Assembly (NCBI GenBank): GCA_016859345.1
Contig: CM029126.1
Coordinates: forward strand, 7,049,027 to 7,113,026
DNA: 64,000 bases
From: Istiophorus platypterus
Taxonomy: Eukaryota > Chordata > Actinopteri > Istiophoriformes > Istiophoridae
Direction of reading: 5' to 3'
Of this stretch, positions 13,501-25,146 are shown piece after piece (the stretch's first letter is position 1; every line of letters begins with the position of its first letter). Position numbers and translations under genes: made by a program. The notes beneath the pieces were generated by a model. It was not told the DNA's origin, did not search any database, and worked only from the letters and a program-made list of their open reading frames with translations.

Positions 13501-16500
13501 ATATGACAGGAACATCTATGTTGCGGTCAACCCAACCTCAACATTTTTATGTGATGATAAGAAGTACATGTCCATGTTCACAGGGTAACCAAGTATTCTG
13601 GTCAGCCGGGAGAGGAGCACCTTGATAAGAGCGACAAAGTGATTAAGAGAAGGTTTGATATTTTGGGATGTACGCTCATTCCCTTTCTTACCAATAGTCA
13701 GATGAGAGGATCAATACCACCCTCATGTCTGCAAGGTAAATATGAAGCTACAGCCAGCAGAGGGTTAGCTTAGCTTAACATAGACTGGAAATGGGGAAAC
13801 CGCTATTCCGGCTCTCTCCAGAGGTAACAAAATCCACCTCCCAACTAGTCCAAAGCTCTCTAATTAACATGTTGTATCTTGTTTGTCATCACTGTGTGGT
13901 TGCTATATATCAAGCGGAGACGCCAGGAAGTTACTTTTCTATCGCATTACGCCCCGTAAAACCACAACCTGTTGTTTTTAAACCAGGTTTTTATTTTTTA
14001 GTACAGATTAAACAATAAAGAGAAATAGAGGGTCATTAGTGAACATTAGGGCTAGCCCTGCAAGCAGTTCTTCCTCGTTTCCTGTCTTCCCTTTAAATGC
14101 CGGCCTGCTGCTGAAACTGGCATGACCTACCAATAACTTCACGCAAGTAAAAAATTATATGTAATAAAATATTAATCTTTCCGTTCCAGATTATGTTCAA
14201 CTATGAGGTCTCCAGATATATTAACAACACTATGCCCATAATTTCAAATCTCTGACTAGTTCTGGCTTTGAAACTCAAACATAATGTTACATCCAGTGAC
14301 AAGTTGTTTGTGGGCATACCACAGGGTTAGCACATCAAAATGAATTTGATTTGCTTAAGGCTCAAAAGCCTTGCACTCATTATATCCCTAGTGCTAAGCT
14401 CTCAAGAGCCATGGTTTCCATTCCACATGTGCTGCTGCTGCTTAGACCCCTACTGGGGAGAAGAGTAACTGTTATCTAAGCAGGCTGTGCAATCAATTTG
14501 CATTTTCTCACGCCACTCTCCAGGCCGCTGGCTAGCTGATGGAGGGCCTCCTTTTAATCATTCACCCAGACACAGGGCTCACTGGTTGGCCTGTGGTGGT
14601 AAGTGATAGGAGATTGTGAACCGACATCAACACGCACAGTATCAAGACCCCACAGCGACTTTCAGGGACAAACCATGAAGTTGTATTGTAGAAGGTGCCT
14701 CTGTCAGACTGTATTACTCTATTAACATCTTCCAGCATCCACCACACTCCTTGACACACTTAATGTGAGGCTGGCTAGCAGCATGCGTCACGTAAAAAAC
14801 TGTGTGTTCTCAGACTGCAAGGGAACACTTTGCAAACAAACACCACTACACTACATGTCCAGTCCCAAGGGGTTTTTTTGTTTGTTTGTTTGTTTTCAAA
14901 TGGCAACCAAGCATACTGATGAGCTGGTGAGTTAAGGGGGAAGTAGACACAATTCAAAGTCCAGTTGAAATACAAATATAATAAAACTATAATACTGTAT
15001 CAAGAGTAAAATGAAAAATAATAAGCTGAACTTAAATTAAAGAATCCCAACCAAATCTGGTGCATCTTTTTAATCATTTTGTCTGCAAGACCACCTCAAA
15101 TTTAATCCAGTTCAGAGTATACTGTGTTCTTAATTTGAACACTTGCCTCCACACTGACACACAGCCGTTCTACTCTGTTTGACATTACCACTGGTGCTCG
15201 GTTACTGGGAAAACACCTCAAGGTCCCTTATGCGACCAACGCTGGGAAGTGTCCCAAATGAGAAGAGTAGAGACACTGATGAGACAGTAAGCAGCAGAGA
15301 GGGATCTCCTCCTGAGGAGGAGGGGGGGTGGGTTAAGGACCAACTGTTGTATCATGTGTCACTGGCTGATCGAGGCTACCTGGTATTCGTTCATGCTCAC
15401 ATAATTGGAAAGCTTCTGTTACTGCTGAGACAAAGCCAGGCAATTTCGGACTGTTTAACTGCCACTACCACCGGGAAAGAGACCGTTTACTGGCCATGGG
15501 CTAGGTTGGCAAGTTTTGGGTTTTTGTTTCCCCCCCCATCAGGACATGAATTTTAGAAGGGAATTTGCAAGGTTTAGAGAGGTCACTGCTCCAGATAAAC
15601 ATATTCAATAACAAGGCTATTATTAGGTTAAGGAAATATGTAAGCTAAACCTCACAGGCTTAACTCGCGGCCAATTTGCGTCGAAAACACTCCCGCACAG
15701 GATCCCGCCTGTGTTCTTGAGAAAAACACTGCCTTTCTTCTCAGAATTTGGGAATTAAAAAACAGCTTTGGCCACATGTCATACGCACAAAGCATTTACA
15801 TGGCAAAACAGGTTAAATCTCAGAGAGTGTGTGTGCCGTGGGACTCTGTTGATGCCAAACACAGTATGTTAAGGTCAGTCTGAGGTCAGTGGGTGACCAA
15901 GGCCCCGGGGGCCTTGAAAGGACACAGAGCTCATCCTCTGTCACAAGCTCTCAGGTGACTAGCCGTGCTAGGTTTGGGCTGCAAATCTCGTACTGCAACA
16001 TGAGGATTACAACCATTGGAGTAGTTCAAGTGGCGTGGGGATAATGCTGGGGGAATACCAGGCATCGACCTAAGCAGCTGTTTGAGTTGAGCCCACACAC
16101 CTGGCTGATGTTTCCGATGAGTAAGACAGAACTATCTCCTCGGTGCTCTTGGGAAATGACTTGTAAATCGATAAAGAGCAGCCAAAATATCTAACACTTA
16201 ACACTCGAGTCCAAAAGAAAGAGCTGAACTCGAGTTTCGCACGACCGGAGGAGTTTTTCGGTGACATTATCTTAACTGTGATTCGTGTTGGGGAAAAAAA
16301 AAAAAAAAATCAACCGCAGAGGATGAGGCAAACCCTCCAGCCCTCGGCTGTCAAGCCCGGGGAAGGAGCCCGACCGTCCCGGCGCTTCATCCCACCGGCC
16401 GGAACAAACCCCCCCCCCCCAAGGAACCGCTACTTCGGCCGAACAGCGTGGTAGAGACAGAGAAGTTAGGGGGCGATTTACCTGTAGTTCCGATTTCCAT
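1282..16500 (-). CDS. ago3: Argonaute 3, 5' part (five coding exons; continues beyond position 1)
   Basis: Argonaute proteins bind miRNA or siRNA guides in cytoplasmic RISC and silence target mRNAs. Coding exons on the minus strand, each with AG/GT borders and consistent phase, are 16482-16500, 3291-3462, 2798-2918, 2408-2616 and 1282-1418. Together they give about 219 residues from an ATG at 16500 (protein starts MEIGTTG). They cover the N domain, linker L1 and the start of the PAZ region. AGO3-type features are the start MEIG, PRRPGYGTMGKPIKL, the LANCFQVEIPK stretch (AGO1 has LANYFEV), PLELDKPISTNP and SFFSAPEGYDHP. The last visible exon ends after MLNID, where the next exon should begin with the PAZ core, so the PAZ, MID and PIWI domains and the 3' end lie left of the window. 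Intron 1 is about 13 kb. The exon structure matches ago1 at 21147-38700, which lies immediately upstream on the same strand. Zebrafish has ago3a and ago3b; linkage to ago1 would suggest the ago3b copy, but that is inference. Confidence 0.95.
2928..2968. repeat. (CA/TG)n microsatellite abutting the ago3 exon 3 acceptor
   Basis: About 20 CA units on the plus strand, so TG units in the ago3 transcript. The tract ends about 8 nt before the acceptor AG of the exon starting at 2918, and so takes the place of the usual polypyrimidine tract. Confidence 0.95.
6989..7426. mobile_element. Non-autonomous hAT-like MITE
   Basis: The left end reads AAGGATGGGAATCTGGTTCC. The right end, read on the opposite strand, begins AAGGGATGGGAATTGATAAG, so the two form an imperfect terminal inverted repeat about 435 bp apart. 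AGGGATGGGAAT-type ends mark an abundant teleost hAT MITE family (from memory). No transposase coding capacity is visible. I could not identify a clear 8-bp target-site duplication. Confidence 0.65.
13650..14030 (+). mobile_element. Percomorph dispersed repeat (SINE-like/fold-back type), copy 1
   Basis: The stretch with GCTACAGCCAGCAG, GGTTAGCTTAGCTTA and ATAGACTGGAAA, followed by a GGTAACAAAATCC stretch and GGAAGTTACTT, matches from memory a repeat that is very common in percomorph UTRs and introns. A rearranged second copy lies at 29866-30250. Exact ends are uncertain. Confidence 0.7.
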
Positions 16501-17720
16501 TCATGAGGTCCCTGCCCGGTTCACTTCCCGGATCGCAGTCGTCAAACGATTGGGACTCTTTCCTCCGTTTCTATCCGGCGTCTCCGTCGGCGGTGCGCCG
16601 CCTCTGCAGCACCGAGCGACCGAGAACCCTGGTCTCCGCTAGCACCCCTCCCTGCGGACTGTCAAATAAAAAAGGAGGGGGGGGCCCCCTTCGGTACGGT
16701 CGATTCGCCGGCCCGGGGTGGTGGTGGTGGTCGGGGGTGGTGGTTGGTGGTGGTGGTGGTGGTTTCGGCGTCCCCGCACTCAGGTCAACGCATCCAATCG
16801 GATTTCACTGCCGCTGCGAAAGCTAACTGGTTCCTCGACGCGACGCTGTGGCAGTGAAAACCTGCTAGTTAGCCGAAGCGGCTCGCTAGCCAGGCTTGAG
16901 CGGAGGGGAGGGAAGGGAGAGGGAGAGAGGAGGAGGGGGGGGGGGGGAAAGTGGCAGGAAAAGGACGACAGGAGCCGTCAGGATATCATCACAGCGGGGT
17001 CACGGAGTCCAAACGAGGTCCTACCGATGGCCGGACGTCACCAGAAAACGCATAAATCCGTCCCGGCGGCGCGGCGAGCGTCGGGGTTAGCTCGGGTGAT
17101 TAGCTAGCTGGCTAGCTCAGGCTGCTGGATAGTTGGGATTCTGACGGACGACGGCTGCTGCTTGTATCGCGTTAAAAGAAAAACAAAAAAAACCAAAAAA
17201 AAAAATCACACACACACACTTATACACACGCACACAAACACAAACACACGCACAACAGCCGCCGACACGGCCCCCGCTTCCCCGAGCACCGCGTCCCGCG
17301 GCGGCGTCGTCGTCGTGGTCGTGGTCGTCGTCGTCTTCTTCTCGCGTAAGTCTGCGTCTCCCCGGGAGGCGAAGCTGTCACCGCCGGGGGCTGCGTCGCG
17401 CCGACGGGGCGTCGAGATTCTCCGGGTCCGGTTGACAGATCAACTCCGCTGGGCTTCGGCGAGCCAGCTAAATATGGTGAAGTTGCCTTCTGACACCGAC
17501 AGGAAGAGGTGGGCCGCCGCGGTGTCACCGGACGTCAGAGCGGCGCAAACTCCGCCTTCGCCCGGAGGAAGGTAAAGCCTGCGTCGGCGGGGGCCCTCGG
17601 AAGCCTCCGCCGGGTCGCGATGCGCGCCGACGACCGCCCAGACTCGCCCCGGGACCCGGGACCCGATGTTTTCGTCGTGCGTTTTGTAAAACCTTTCCTT
17701 CGCCGTCGGGACCAGAGTTA
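16300..17720 (-). promoter_or_regulatory. CpG island promoter and 5' UTR of ago3
   Basis: A sharp rise in GC and CpG content surrounds and precedes (on the minus strand) the ago3 ATG at 16500. It includes a GGT-rich run (16719-16763; ACC in the transcript sense), a G-rich tract with several runs of three or more G (16902-16947) that could form a quadruplex, and CGTCGT repeats near 17300-17340. No TATA box is evident, as expected for a broadly expressed gene. The transcription start cannot be placed from sequence alone. A (TA)n run at 17719-17743 marks the upstream edge. Confidence 0.8.
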
Positions 17721-17759
17721 TATATATATATATATATATATATTTTTTTTAAAGGAGGG

Positions 17760-18540
17760 AAACTGAAATCTAATGAAACCATTCGCCGGGTTACCGAATG
17801 AGCAAAGAGGCAAATGCCAAGGAGGAACCGAAAAGCCACAGTCTCGCTCCATGTTCCCGTCTGAATAATTTAATTGATAGGAAATTTGTCATAAATTCGC
17901 CCTACGTCCGGTGGCCTCATCTTGTAGAGGAAGCCTGAGTCAAACTCTGGTTTCAATACTTTAATTTTTCTTTTTTTTTTTAACTATTGAGCACATTTGT
18001 TGTGAAGTTTCCTCTTTTTTTGTAATCCAAGTAGTTAATACACAACTTTTGGGTAAAGCAGTATTATACCATCAGAATAGTGTGATTATTTTTGATCAAT
18101 ACGCCTGACCATTATTTTTTTTTTTTAATTTAAAGTCTACAAGATATCAGAATATGGTGAATAATTATTCCCTGAAGCCCAAGTTATCATATTCAAATCA
18201 CTACTATAAAGATGTGTTTACCACTAGAGAAACCTGTGAAAACTAGCAAATATTCCCATGTGAGAAGATGGTACCAGCAAAGTTTTTCCTTTTAAAAAAA
18301 GTTACCAAAATGAATAATCGATTATCAAAACGGTTACCGATTCATTTTCTGTCAACAGCTGGTCCTTTCAGTTCCAGAGGGCCAGTTAGTTTCTGAGTGT
18401 GTGGGGAGATAATTAAACAGACTCATGTGGCGTGGGGTCCCCGTAGGTGTGCGTCAAACCCATCAGGAGGTCAATCCAACCACCAAGTGAACAAGTTGAA
18501 GTTATAAAGAAGTTAAAAACAAGAGGATTAATAAAAAACA
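17760..18540. other. Spacer between the ago1 3' end and the ago3 promoter
   Basis: AT-rich, with no open frame of note. A fragment of the hAT-like family starting CAGGGCTGCAACTA is present at about 18295-18360 (AATCGATTATCAAAA followed by GGTTACCGATTCATT). The rest shows nothing recognisable. Confidence 0.6.
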
Positions 18541-21146
18541 ATTTTATTTTCTTTAAAAAATAACCCTCCCCAACAGAGTTCCCATACTATCACATACAGA
18601 GCCAAAATAATATGCTTCCATGTCCTTTCATTCAAATCTACTGGGAAGTGCTATGACAAGGACTGTTCTTGATCAGTGGCTTCAATATTGCTTAGTCAGA
18701 CAGTGAGGCTGTGTGGAGAAGAGTGGACTCTCCGCTGTCCACATGATGCATTTCCAGGGTGACTGCCATTTTGTCTCCCCCCTTTGCAAGGTGCTTTGTG
18801 GCTTCAGTGAGTGAAGAACTGCATCTGATTTCAGTGGTGCTGGGAAATGCCCCCAAACTGATTTTTTTTCTTTTTTTACTTTCTTTTTTTTTTTTTTTCC
18901 AAGCACAGAATGAGGGGTTAGAACACTGGCCCCAACTGTGAAAGGCCCGGCAACCGGTGAGCCAAAATACATAACAGGTTAATATTATATATTTATATAT
19001 ACAAATCACCTTGGACACAATGAAGGATCAGTAAAACGGTGTACAAAGGCATTTTGATTATGCAAGTTCATAAACATGATTTAAAAATCAAACTCATTTG
19101 CTCTCTTTATCTTTTTGATCCCTTTCATCTCAAAAAGGGGCTCTGACCGTCAGACGAGGTTTGAGGCGCTTAAAGGGCAACTGAGGTGGGATTCTGAGAC
19201 AGTTTCCACAGTGCCCTCTTGAGGATACACTCTGACACTAGTCACGATATTCATAATAATGACAAAGGAAAAAGCAGTCTCTATAACCGTTACATAATCG
19301 AGGCAAAACGACTGACAGGCAGTGGTGAGCGCAAGGCTCCTACCTCTAGAAAACCAAAATAAGGTGGCTCAGAATATCCAGTCGTAAAAATAATTACATG
19401 CATTTTTTATTTCATTAATCCGGAAAGTGACTAGATGTAAAGGCAGGGCATATTAAATAGTAGTAATAGTGGCCCACACTGTCCAATGTAGCAATCCCCT
19501 ATCTGTGCCGCCCATGCACACAGAGCACCAATGGGGATTGGCTAACACAAGCTAGGGGATTGGGGCAGGGGCTGTTGCGGGTTAAAAGTGATAGAAGACG
19601 GTAAGGATAGAGGGTGATGATCGAAAGGGTGACAAGTGATAGTTTGGCCTAGAGGTAAATAAGGGGACAAGTGCATTTGAAGAGGTTGGTCTCTACATGC
19701 TTAGAAAGAGACTGAGAGGGTAGAGATGTGTGTGTGCTTCTGCTATCCAGGCTTTGACTTGTAAATGCCTGCAGAGGGAAGAGCTTTGTGTAAAAATGGG
19801 GCAGGTGCGGGATGGTGTGTACAGGTATGCAAAGAAGTGCGTGGGTTGAAGTAGGCGTCCTCTCCACCCATACGTGTCGGAATGTGCAGAATGATCGGGA
19901 GCAAGGTCAATTGCTGAATGTGAGTTCAGCTTTGCAGCACTTAAGTGATCACAGACTTCATAATTGTCCGTATTCAAATCTACAAAGGAGTGTTGACCTT
20001 GCCTATTGCCTTAGTTACCTCTTTGTTCTGAAAGCTATGCGAGCATGGGTTTGAAAACTTCAGAGTAGTCTGCGTGTCAAGCCTCAGGACAAACAGGTCT
20101 CACCATTTAGAAGTAAAATAATAAGTAAGTTAAAAAAAAAAAAGTGCCTCGAATATCCTAAAAGAGCAATGCATACAGAAATAAAAGATTATCTTCCTGT
20201 TTAAGTGCCCCTTTCTCCATTGGTTGGCATCACTTTTGGCTGGTTAATAATGCTGGTTTAGGTGCATGGGGTGCAAGTATATTTGATACACTCTATGCAA
20301 ATGGTCCCTCTATTATTAAGCTAAGCTTGCCTCTATAGGCTAAATCTCCTAAGGGACTGGCTAACCAGCACAGAGAGTGCGGCAGGACTTCTCTCCTGTA
20401 TCTACGATATGCTACACCCGCTCTGTCTGTCTCTGCTAATATAAAGACCAGAGGGCTAGCCTCATATGTACTAACAAACTCTTATGTGCAGGACTGGTGG
20501 CACCTACATGCTAACACTAAGTGCTAATGTACCATACCTCAGACTCCTCAAGGCTGTTTAAAAAAATAACATTATTCAAAAACATTAAAAACATGAATGT
20601 AGTTCATGACAACATTAAAATGATACATGTAAGTGTGCGTGCCCAGTACCACTCCTCTGAAGGATCCCCATACTAAGGGGCTTGGAATACTGGCATCCAG
20701 CGTTCGGATGGGTAAAGAGGCAGCATCGTGGTGGCAGTTAAAAAAGTTTTCAGGATTTTTTTTATCGCCTATTTTCCTCCCATCTGTATTGCATACTTAC
20801 ATACATAGGGGTGTGAAAGTAGCGTACAATACAATTACATAATAATACCCACGTTTTAAAAATTCAACATAAAAAGAGCAATTGTCCTGGTAAAAGTAAA
20901 AACAACAAAATGACAATAATAATATTCATAACCTTTTGAGTGCATGAGGCTGTAGAGTCTGCCTGTGATTTACAGGTGAAGGGCCTTATGTTTCCTGGAT
21001 TTGGGTGATTGACTGGCAGGTCTGTGGAGTACGTGTAGTGGGCAGTCATCGGGAATAAGGGATGGGGATGAGGTGGTGGTGGGCCGTCTGCCCACTCAGG
21101 TAGAAATGAGGTGGGAGGGGTCGATGGTGGTGATGGTTGGCGTAGC
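18540..21146 (-). other. ago1: 3' UTR of ago1 (probable)
   Basis: This follows the ago1 stop at 21147-21149 for about 2.6 kb without any further exon signal. The first strong cluster of AATAAA hexamers on the minus strand lies near 18543. The length is plausible, because vertebrate AGO1 has a long 3' UTR. Internal hexamers exist too (for example near 19406), so shorter forms are possible. The true end needs transcript data. Confidence 0.55.
18543..18548 (-). terminator. Candidate ago1 polyadenylation signal
   Basis: TTTATT on the plus strand is AATAAA on the minus strand. It lies about 2.6 kb after the ago1 stop and before the spacer leading to ago3. Confidence 0.45.
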
Positions 21147-24100
21147 TCAGGCGAAGTACATGGTCCTCAGGGTGTCGTGGTGGATCTGAACAGCTTTGGC
21201 CAGCGCCTGGGGGTCCCGACCGTTACTCTGACCAGACACATGGCTGCCCTCTCCACTGCAGAGGGGACAAGGAGAGGAGATGCAGAACAAAGATCAGGGA
21301 CTCTTCATATTTGACTGCTGGAATAAATTCACCGATAGCACCGTCTCTCAAACACAGGATTCGAACCCCATGTGGGGTCACTTCATAAGCAGCCAGTGTT
21401 GCAGAACAAATATATTACGACTGACACCCTTTATGTTTGATATTTTCGTGATAAGAAAAGCAAATAGGTTTTAAATAATTCACAGATTCTAAAAATGGAA
21501 TAGAGAAGATGGCCTTTGCCATAGTTAAATTCACATTATAGCACGAAAATTCTCCAATTTCTTTGGGTCATAAGAATTCTGGGAACAAAAAAAAGCTATC
21601 AAAGTTTGAGAGACCATTTGTCAGATCTTTCATGACCACACCGACCTGTCATGTTCTTTGTCCACCAGATGGTAGCGAGCGCGGAAGGCCACAAGACGGG
21701 CGTAGTAGGCTGGAGCAGGGATGGAGACCGAGCGGGTACATCGCACGTAAGTGTGGCACAACTGGTAGGTTAGAATCTGCAACTCATCAGCCGTGAAACG
21801 ATTGTCGTCCCAGAGGACGTAGTAATGAGACGGCCGGCTGGTGCCCTAGAGGCAGAGACAAGGCAGCGAAAATTAGATGAAAGACTTGCGCTAAAAAACT
21901 GACTATGTAAAACAACTAAATGTGATACGTGTGATTCGGTATCAAAGGCATTTATTCTTCTTTTAATCTAATCAGGAATTTTAAAAACAATTACCCAAGA
22001 GTGCGAAAGCATTTTGTTTCTGCTATTACCTGTATGCCAGCGTGGCTGCACAGATAGAAGTCAAACTCAAAAGGATGAGTGATGCTGGTGTCCACTGTTG
22101 TCCCTGCAGGAATGTTCCCACTCTTCCCAATCTATCAAACAAGATGATAGTTATTTAGCAACTGAAATCAGGTATGTCTAATAAAATGAGTACAAATTGT
22201 GATAGATAGTATAAAAGCTCACTCTTTCAGACTTGTCAGCACAGAAGAGGCGTGTGTGGTGGCGTTTCTGCACAACAATATAGGTGATGCCCGGCTGATA
22301 GTCTTTCTCCAGCTTAATGCACGCATCCCTGATAGCCAGGAGCTCATAATGGAGAATCTGCACACAAGAGCATTCTTTATTAGCGCTTAAGCTGAGATTG
22401 TTAATTTTATAGGAAAATGCAATAGCCCACTTTGGCAACATTATTGTGCAGATGAATTGGCAGGAAATCAAAACTTTAAAAAAAATTTTGACAATCCTAT
22501 GGTGTCTAGTTCATCAACCCATTAAAAAAACAAACAAACAAACAAACAACCAACCAACCCCCATTCCCTAGTACCTGCGGCAACTGTCCCTCAGGTACTC
22601 CATCTCTGTAGAAAATTATCCTGGTGGGCTTGAAGCGAGTCGACTTGTAGAACTGGATCAGCAGTTCACGCACCATGTAAGACAAATCTTCAATGATCTC
22701 CTGCCTCGGTCTCTGGACTCGCACAGTGGCACAGTATCTGCTGGGATGAGCATCCATACTGCCTACCACCTGTGAGAGAGAGGAGGAAACAAGCGACAGG
22801 ACTGAAACATGGCTCCATCAAGGTTGGTGACCGGATTCCCGCTAGAAACACATATGTAAAAAAAGGTGGTTATGGCTGGTTATAAGGTGGTTGCATAAAA
22901 GGCACCCATCCAGTGTATAATGGAGGAAAAAAAATCATGTTACCAGACTACATCTTAATCTACTTGCTGTCAAAGTGTCTTTGAGTAGGACTCAATGGGA
23001 CTTTTTTTGCTTAATTGAAAATCCTTGCAGTTGTTGTAGCATTGTTCTCCAAATTAAAACCAGAGCTCCTGTCAAAAAATGAAAAATATAAAAGAGGCAT
23101 TGGAAGCAGCAAAACATGCTCCTAAGAAAAAATGAAATAAAAATGAAAGACGCTTATAATTATCGGTCGTGTATTAACTTCATTCACACTTTGACAGTCT
23201 CCTTTGTCCCAATGTGTATTTTTGCACGTTAGTATCCCCTAGAGGCTGCGCTTGAAAAGTGCATGAGGCTCAGCATCAACCATTTATTTTTCTTCCCTCA
23301 AATCCTCTCACTGTCCTAGAATCATCATTTTTTTTCACTGGTTTTCTCCTCAGACAGGAAGACAGAGACAGAGCCACTCCGATCTGCCCATTCCTCTCTC
23401 TGTGTGTGACTCAAGCATTTGTCATAATCGCTAGGCAACAACGCAGCCAACCAACGGCCAAGCTGGGGTCAAGGGCGGACGAGGGTTGACGTCATTTCCT
23501 TTTTGAACGTGAGTCAGTAATGAGCTCACTAACTCCTCTAGACTTTTTTTTTTCCCCTTGTTCAGCCTTGTTTATTGTGTATCGAAATAAAACGTCATAG
23601 GGACAACAGACGTTTCTTAGGAATTTGACTTTCAAAGCAGGATGCGTTTGGGCACATTTATCACAAATTCAATGCATCAAGAAGAGAAGAAGTTGGTGTT
23701 TGGAAATATTCTAATCATCCAAAACACTTCTATTATTCTACAGGCTAAAATGCTTGGTAAGTCTTATGAAAAGCCTGAAAGTACGCAATATTCAATAAAG
23801 CTGTAAATCAGGGCTACAAGTAATTACAGTTTCAATGAAAATGCTAAAATTAATTACAGGAGCCCAAGGTGATGAATTCAACTCAACCTATCCAACAGTC
23901 ATTTCTATTGTACGTTCATGTAGACAGTCAATCTAATTGTGGATAATAACGATAATTGTCATATGAGCTGGATGTCATGAGAAATGAAAGATGCTAAAGC
24001 TCTTCTGTCTCAAACATATTTATGGCTGTGGGATTCTTTTGTTATCTGCTCTGCTGTGCACCGTAGCCACCCAGTGCCACTGTCGCCAAGCAACTTCAAC

Positions 24101-25103
24101 CATGTGCATTTGTTTTTCTGTGACATCCTTCCATTTGCATTATTTACATGCACTTGATGTTTTTAGGATTCGCCCAGAAGCATCTGAGCTGCCATCAGAG
24201 AAGCCACACTATATACTGTGAATTACTTCAGTGTGTCATTTGCATTTTACAAAACTATATACTTATAAATAGATATAAAATGTTTTTATGACTTTAAAAT
24301 GGATTGAAAGAGAGAGACTAAAGGTTCGAATCTTTGTGTTGGCAACATTCTATTTTTGCGTAAAGGCAACTATTCACCAGTCATAGTTTTGATCCACTTG
24401 AAGCTGCAGCTATTGTTAAAAAAAAAAACTGGATTGAAAAAGGATTCTCTCCTGAACTAGAGGGATAATTATCTTTATAAAAATGCACTTAATCCTTGCC
24501 CCTTAAACCAAATCTAGATTTTCTGCCTCCAGTAGCTGAAGAAGATAGTGATAAACAGCAAAACCAAAGCTAGTCTTTGAAATATTTCTTCAGAAGCCCT
24601 TTGGGTAATATCAGAGCAGTTGTTTCTACAGAAAATAATTACACAATCTGTTAAGTAACGCTTATTTCAATCAGTCAAATGACCTGCATCGTGTTTTGTT
24701 TAATCAAGTAATCATTTAATCCTGAAGTAAGAAGGAATGATGAGAAATGACCTTCACCAGTTACCAGAGTGCAAAGCACTTCACTGTCCTCCACCCAAGG
24801 GCCGAAAATGCATGCCAAGATTGGACAAGTGGCCTTGTTTAGTGTGACACGTAATACCTCGTTCACTTCCTTTTCCTGAGATTGTGTTCAAGGTCAACTA
24901 GTGTACTTTAATGGAGGCGTTATTTCTGAGACTTACAGCAGTAATGGAGGGCTTCTTGCCATCTCCGGCAGGGGGGTGTGTGACGTCTGCTCCGAGGAAG
25001 ATAACTGGCTGCTGAAACACTGCTGACCTGGAGCGCGAATGTAGGAGGAGATGCAATTTACACTTTGCTCATATACAGTGAGGGTTTTCTTTTGAGGGGG
25101 GAT

Positions 25104-25146
<43 letters not shown>

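Larger units (their letters stand above)
3463..16481 (-). other. Intron 1 of ago3
   Basis: A 13-kb intron between the 19-nt first coding exon and the exon beginning with the AVGAQSLF codons. I find no coding homology in it. It contains poly-A runs (4526-4551, 4747-4761), CA runs (about 9720-9743 and 10597-10614), a MITE at 6989-7426 and a percomorph dispersed repeat at 13650-14030. The open frames inside it have no recognisable similarity and look like chance. Confidence 0.8.

Noticed and set aside
17162..17839. Open frames on both strands upstream of ago3
   Set aside because: CpG-island composition and GTC/CA repeats explain them. No conserved residues are visible.
21345..21375. tRNA B-box-like GGGTTCGAATCCTG on the minus strand in ago1 intron 18
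   Set aside because: No A box at tRNA distance and no cloverleaf could be drawn. It may be a SINE scrap, but the evidence is too thin to list.
24318..24340. Second B-box-like GGTTCGAATC in ago1 intron 14
   Set aside because: No A box, no tail and no repeat partner in the window.
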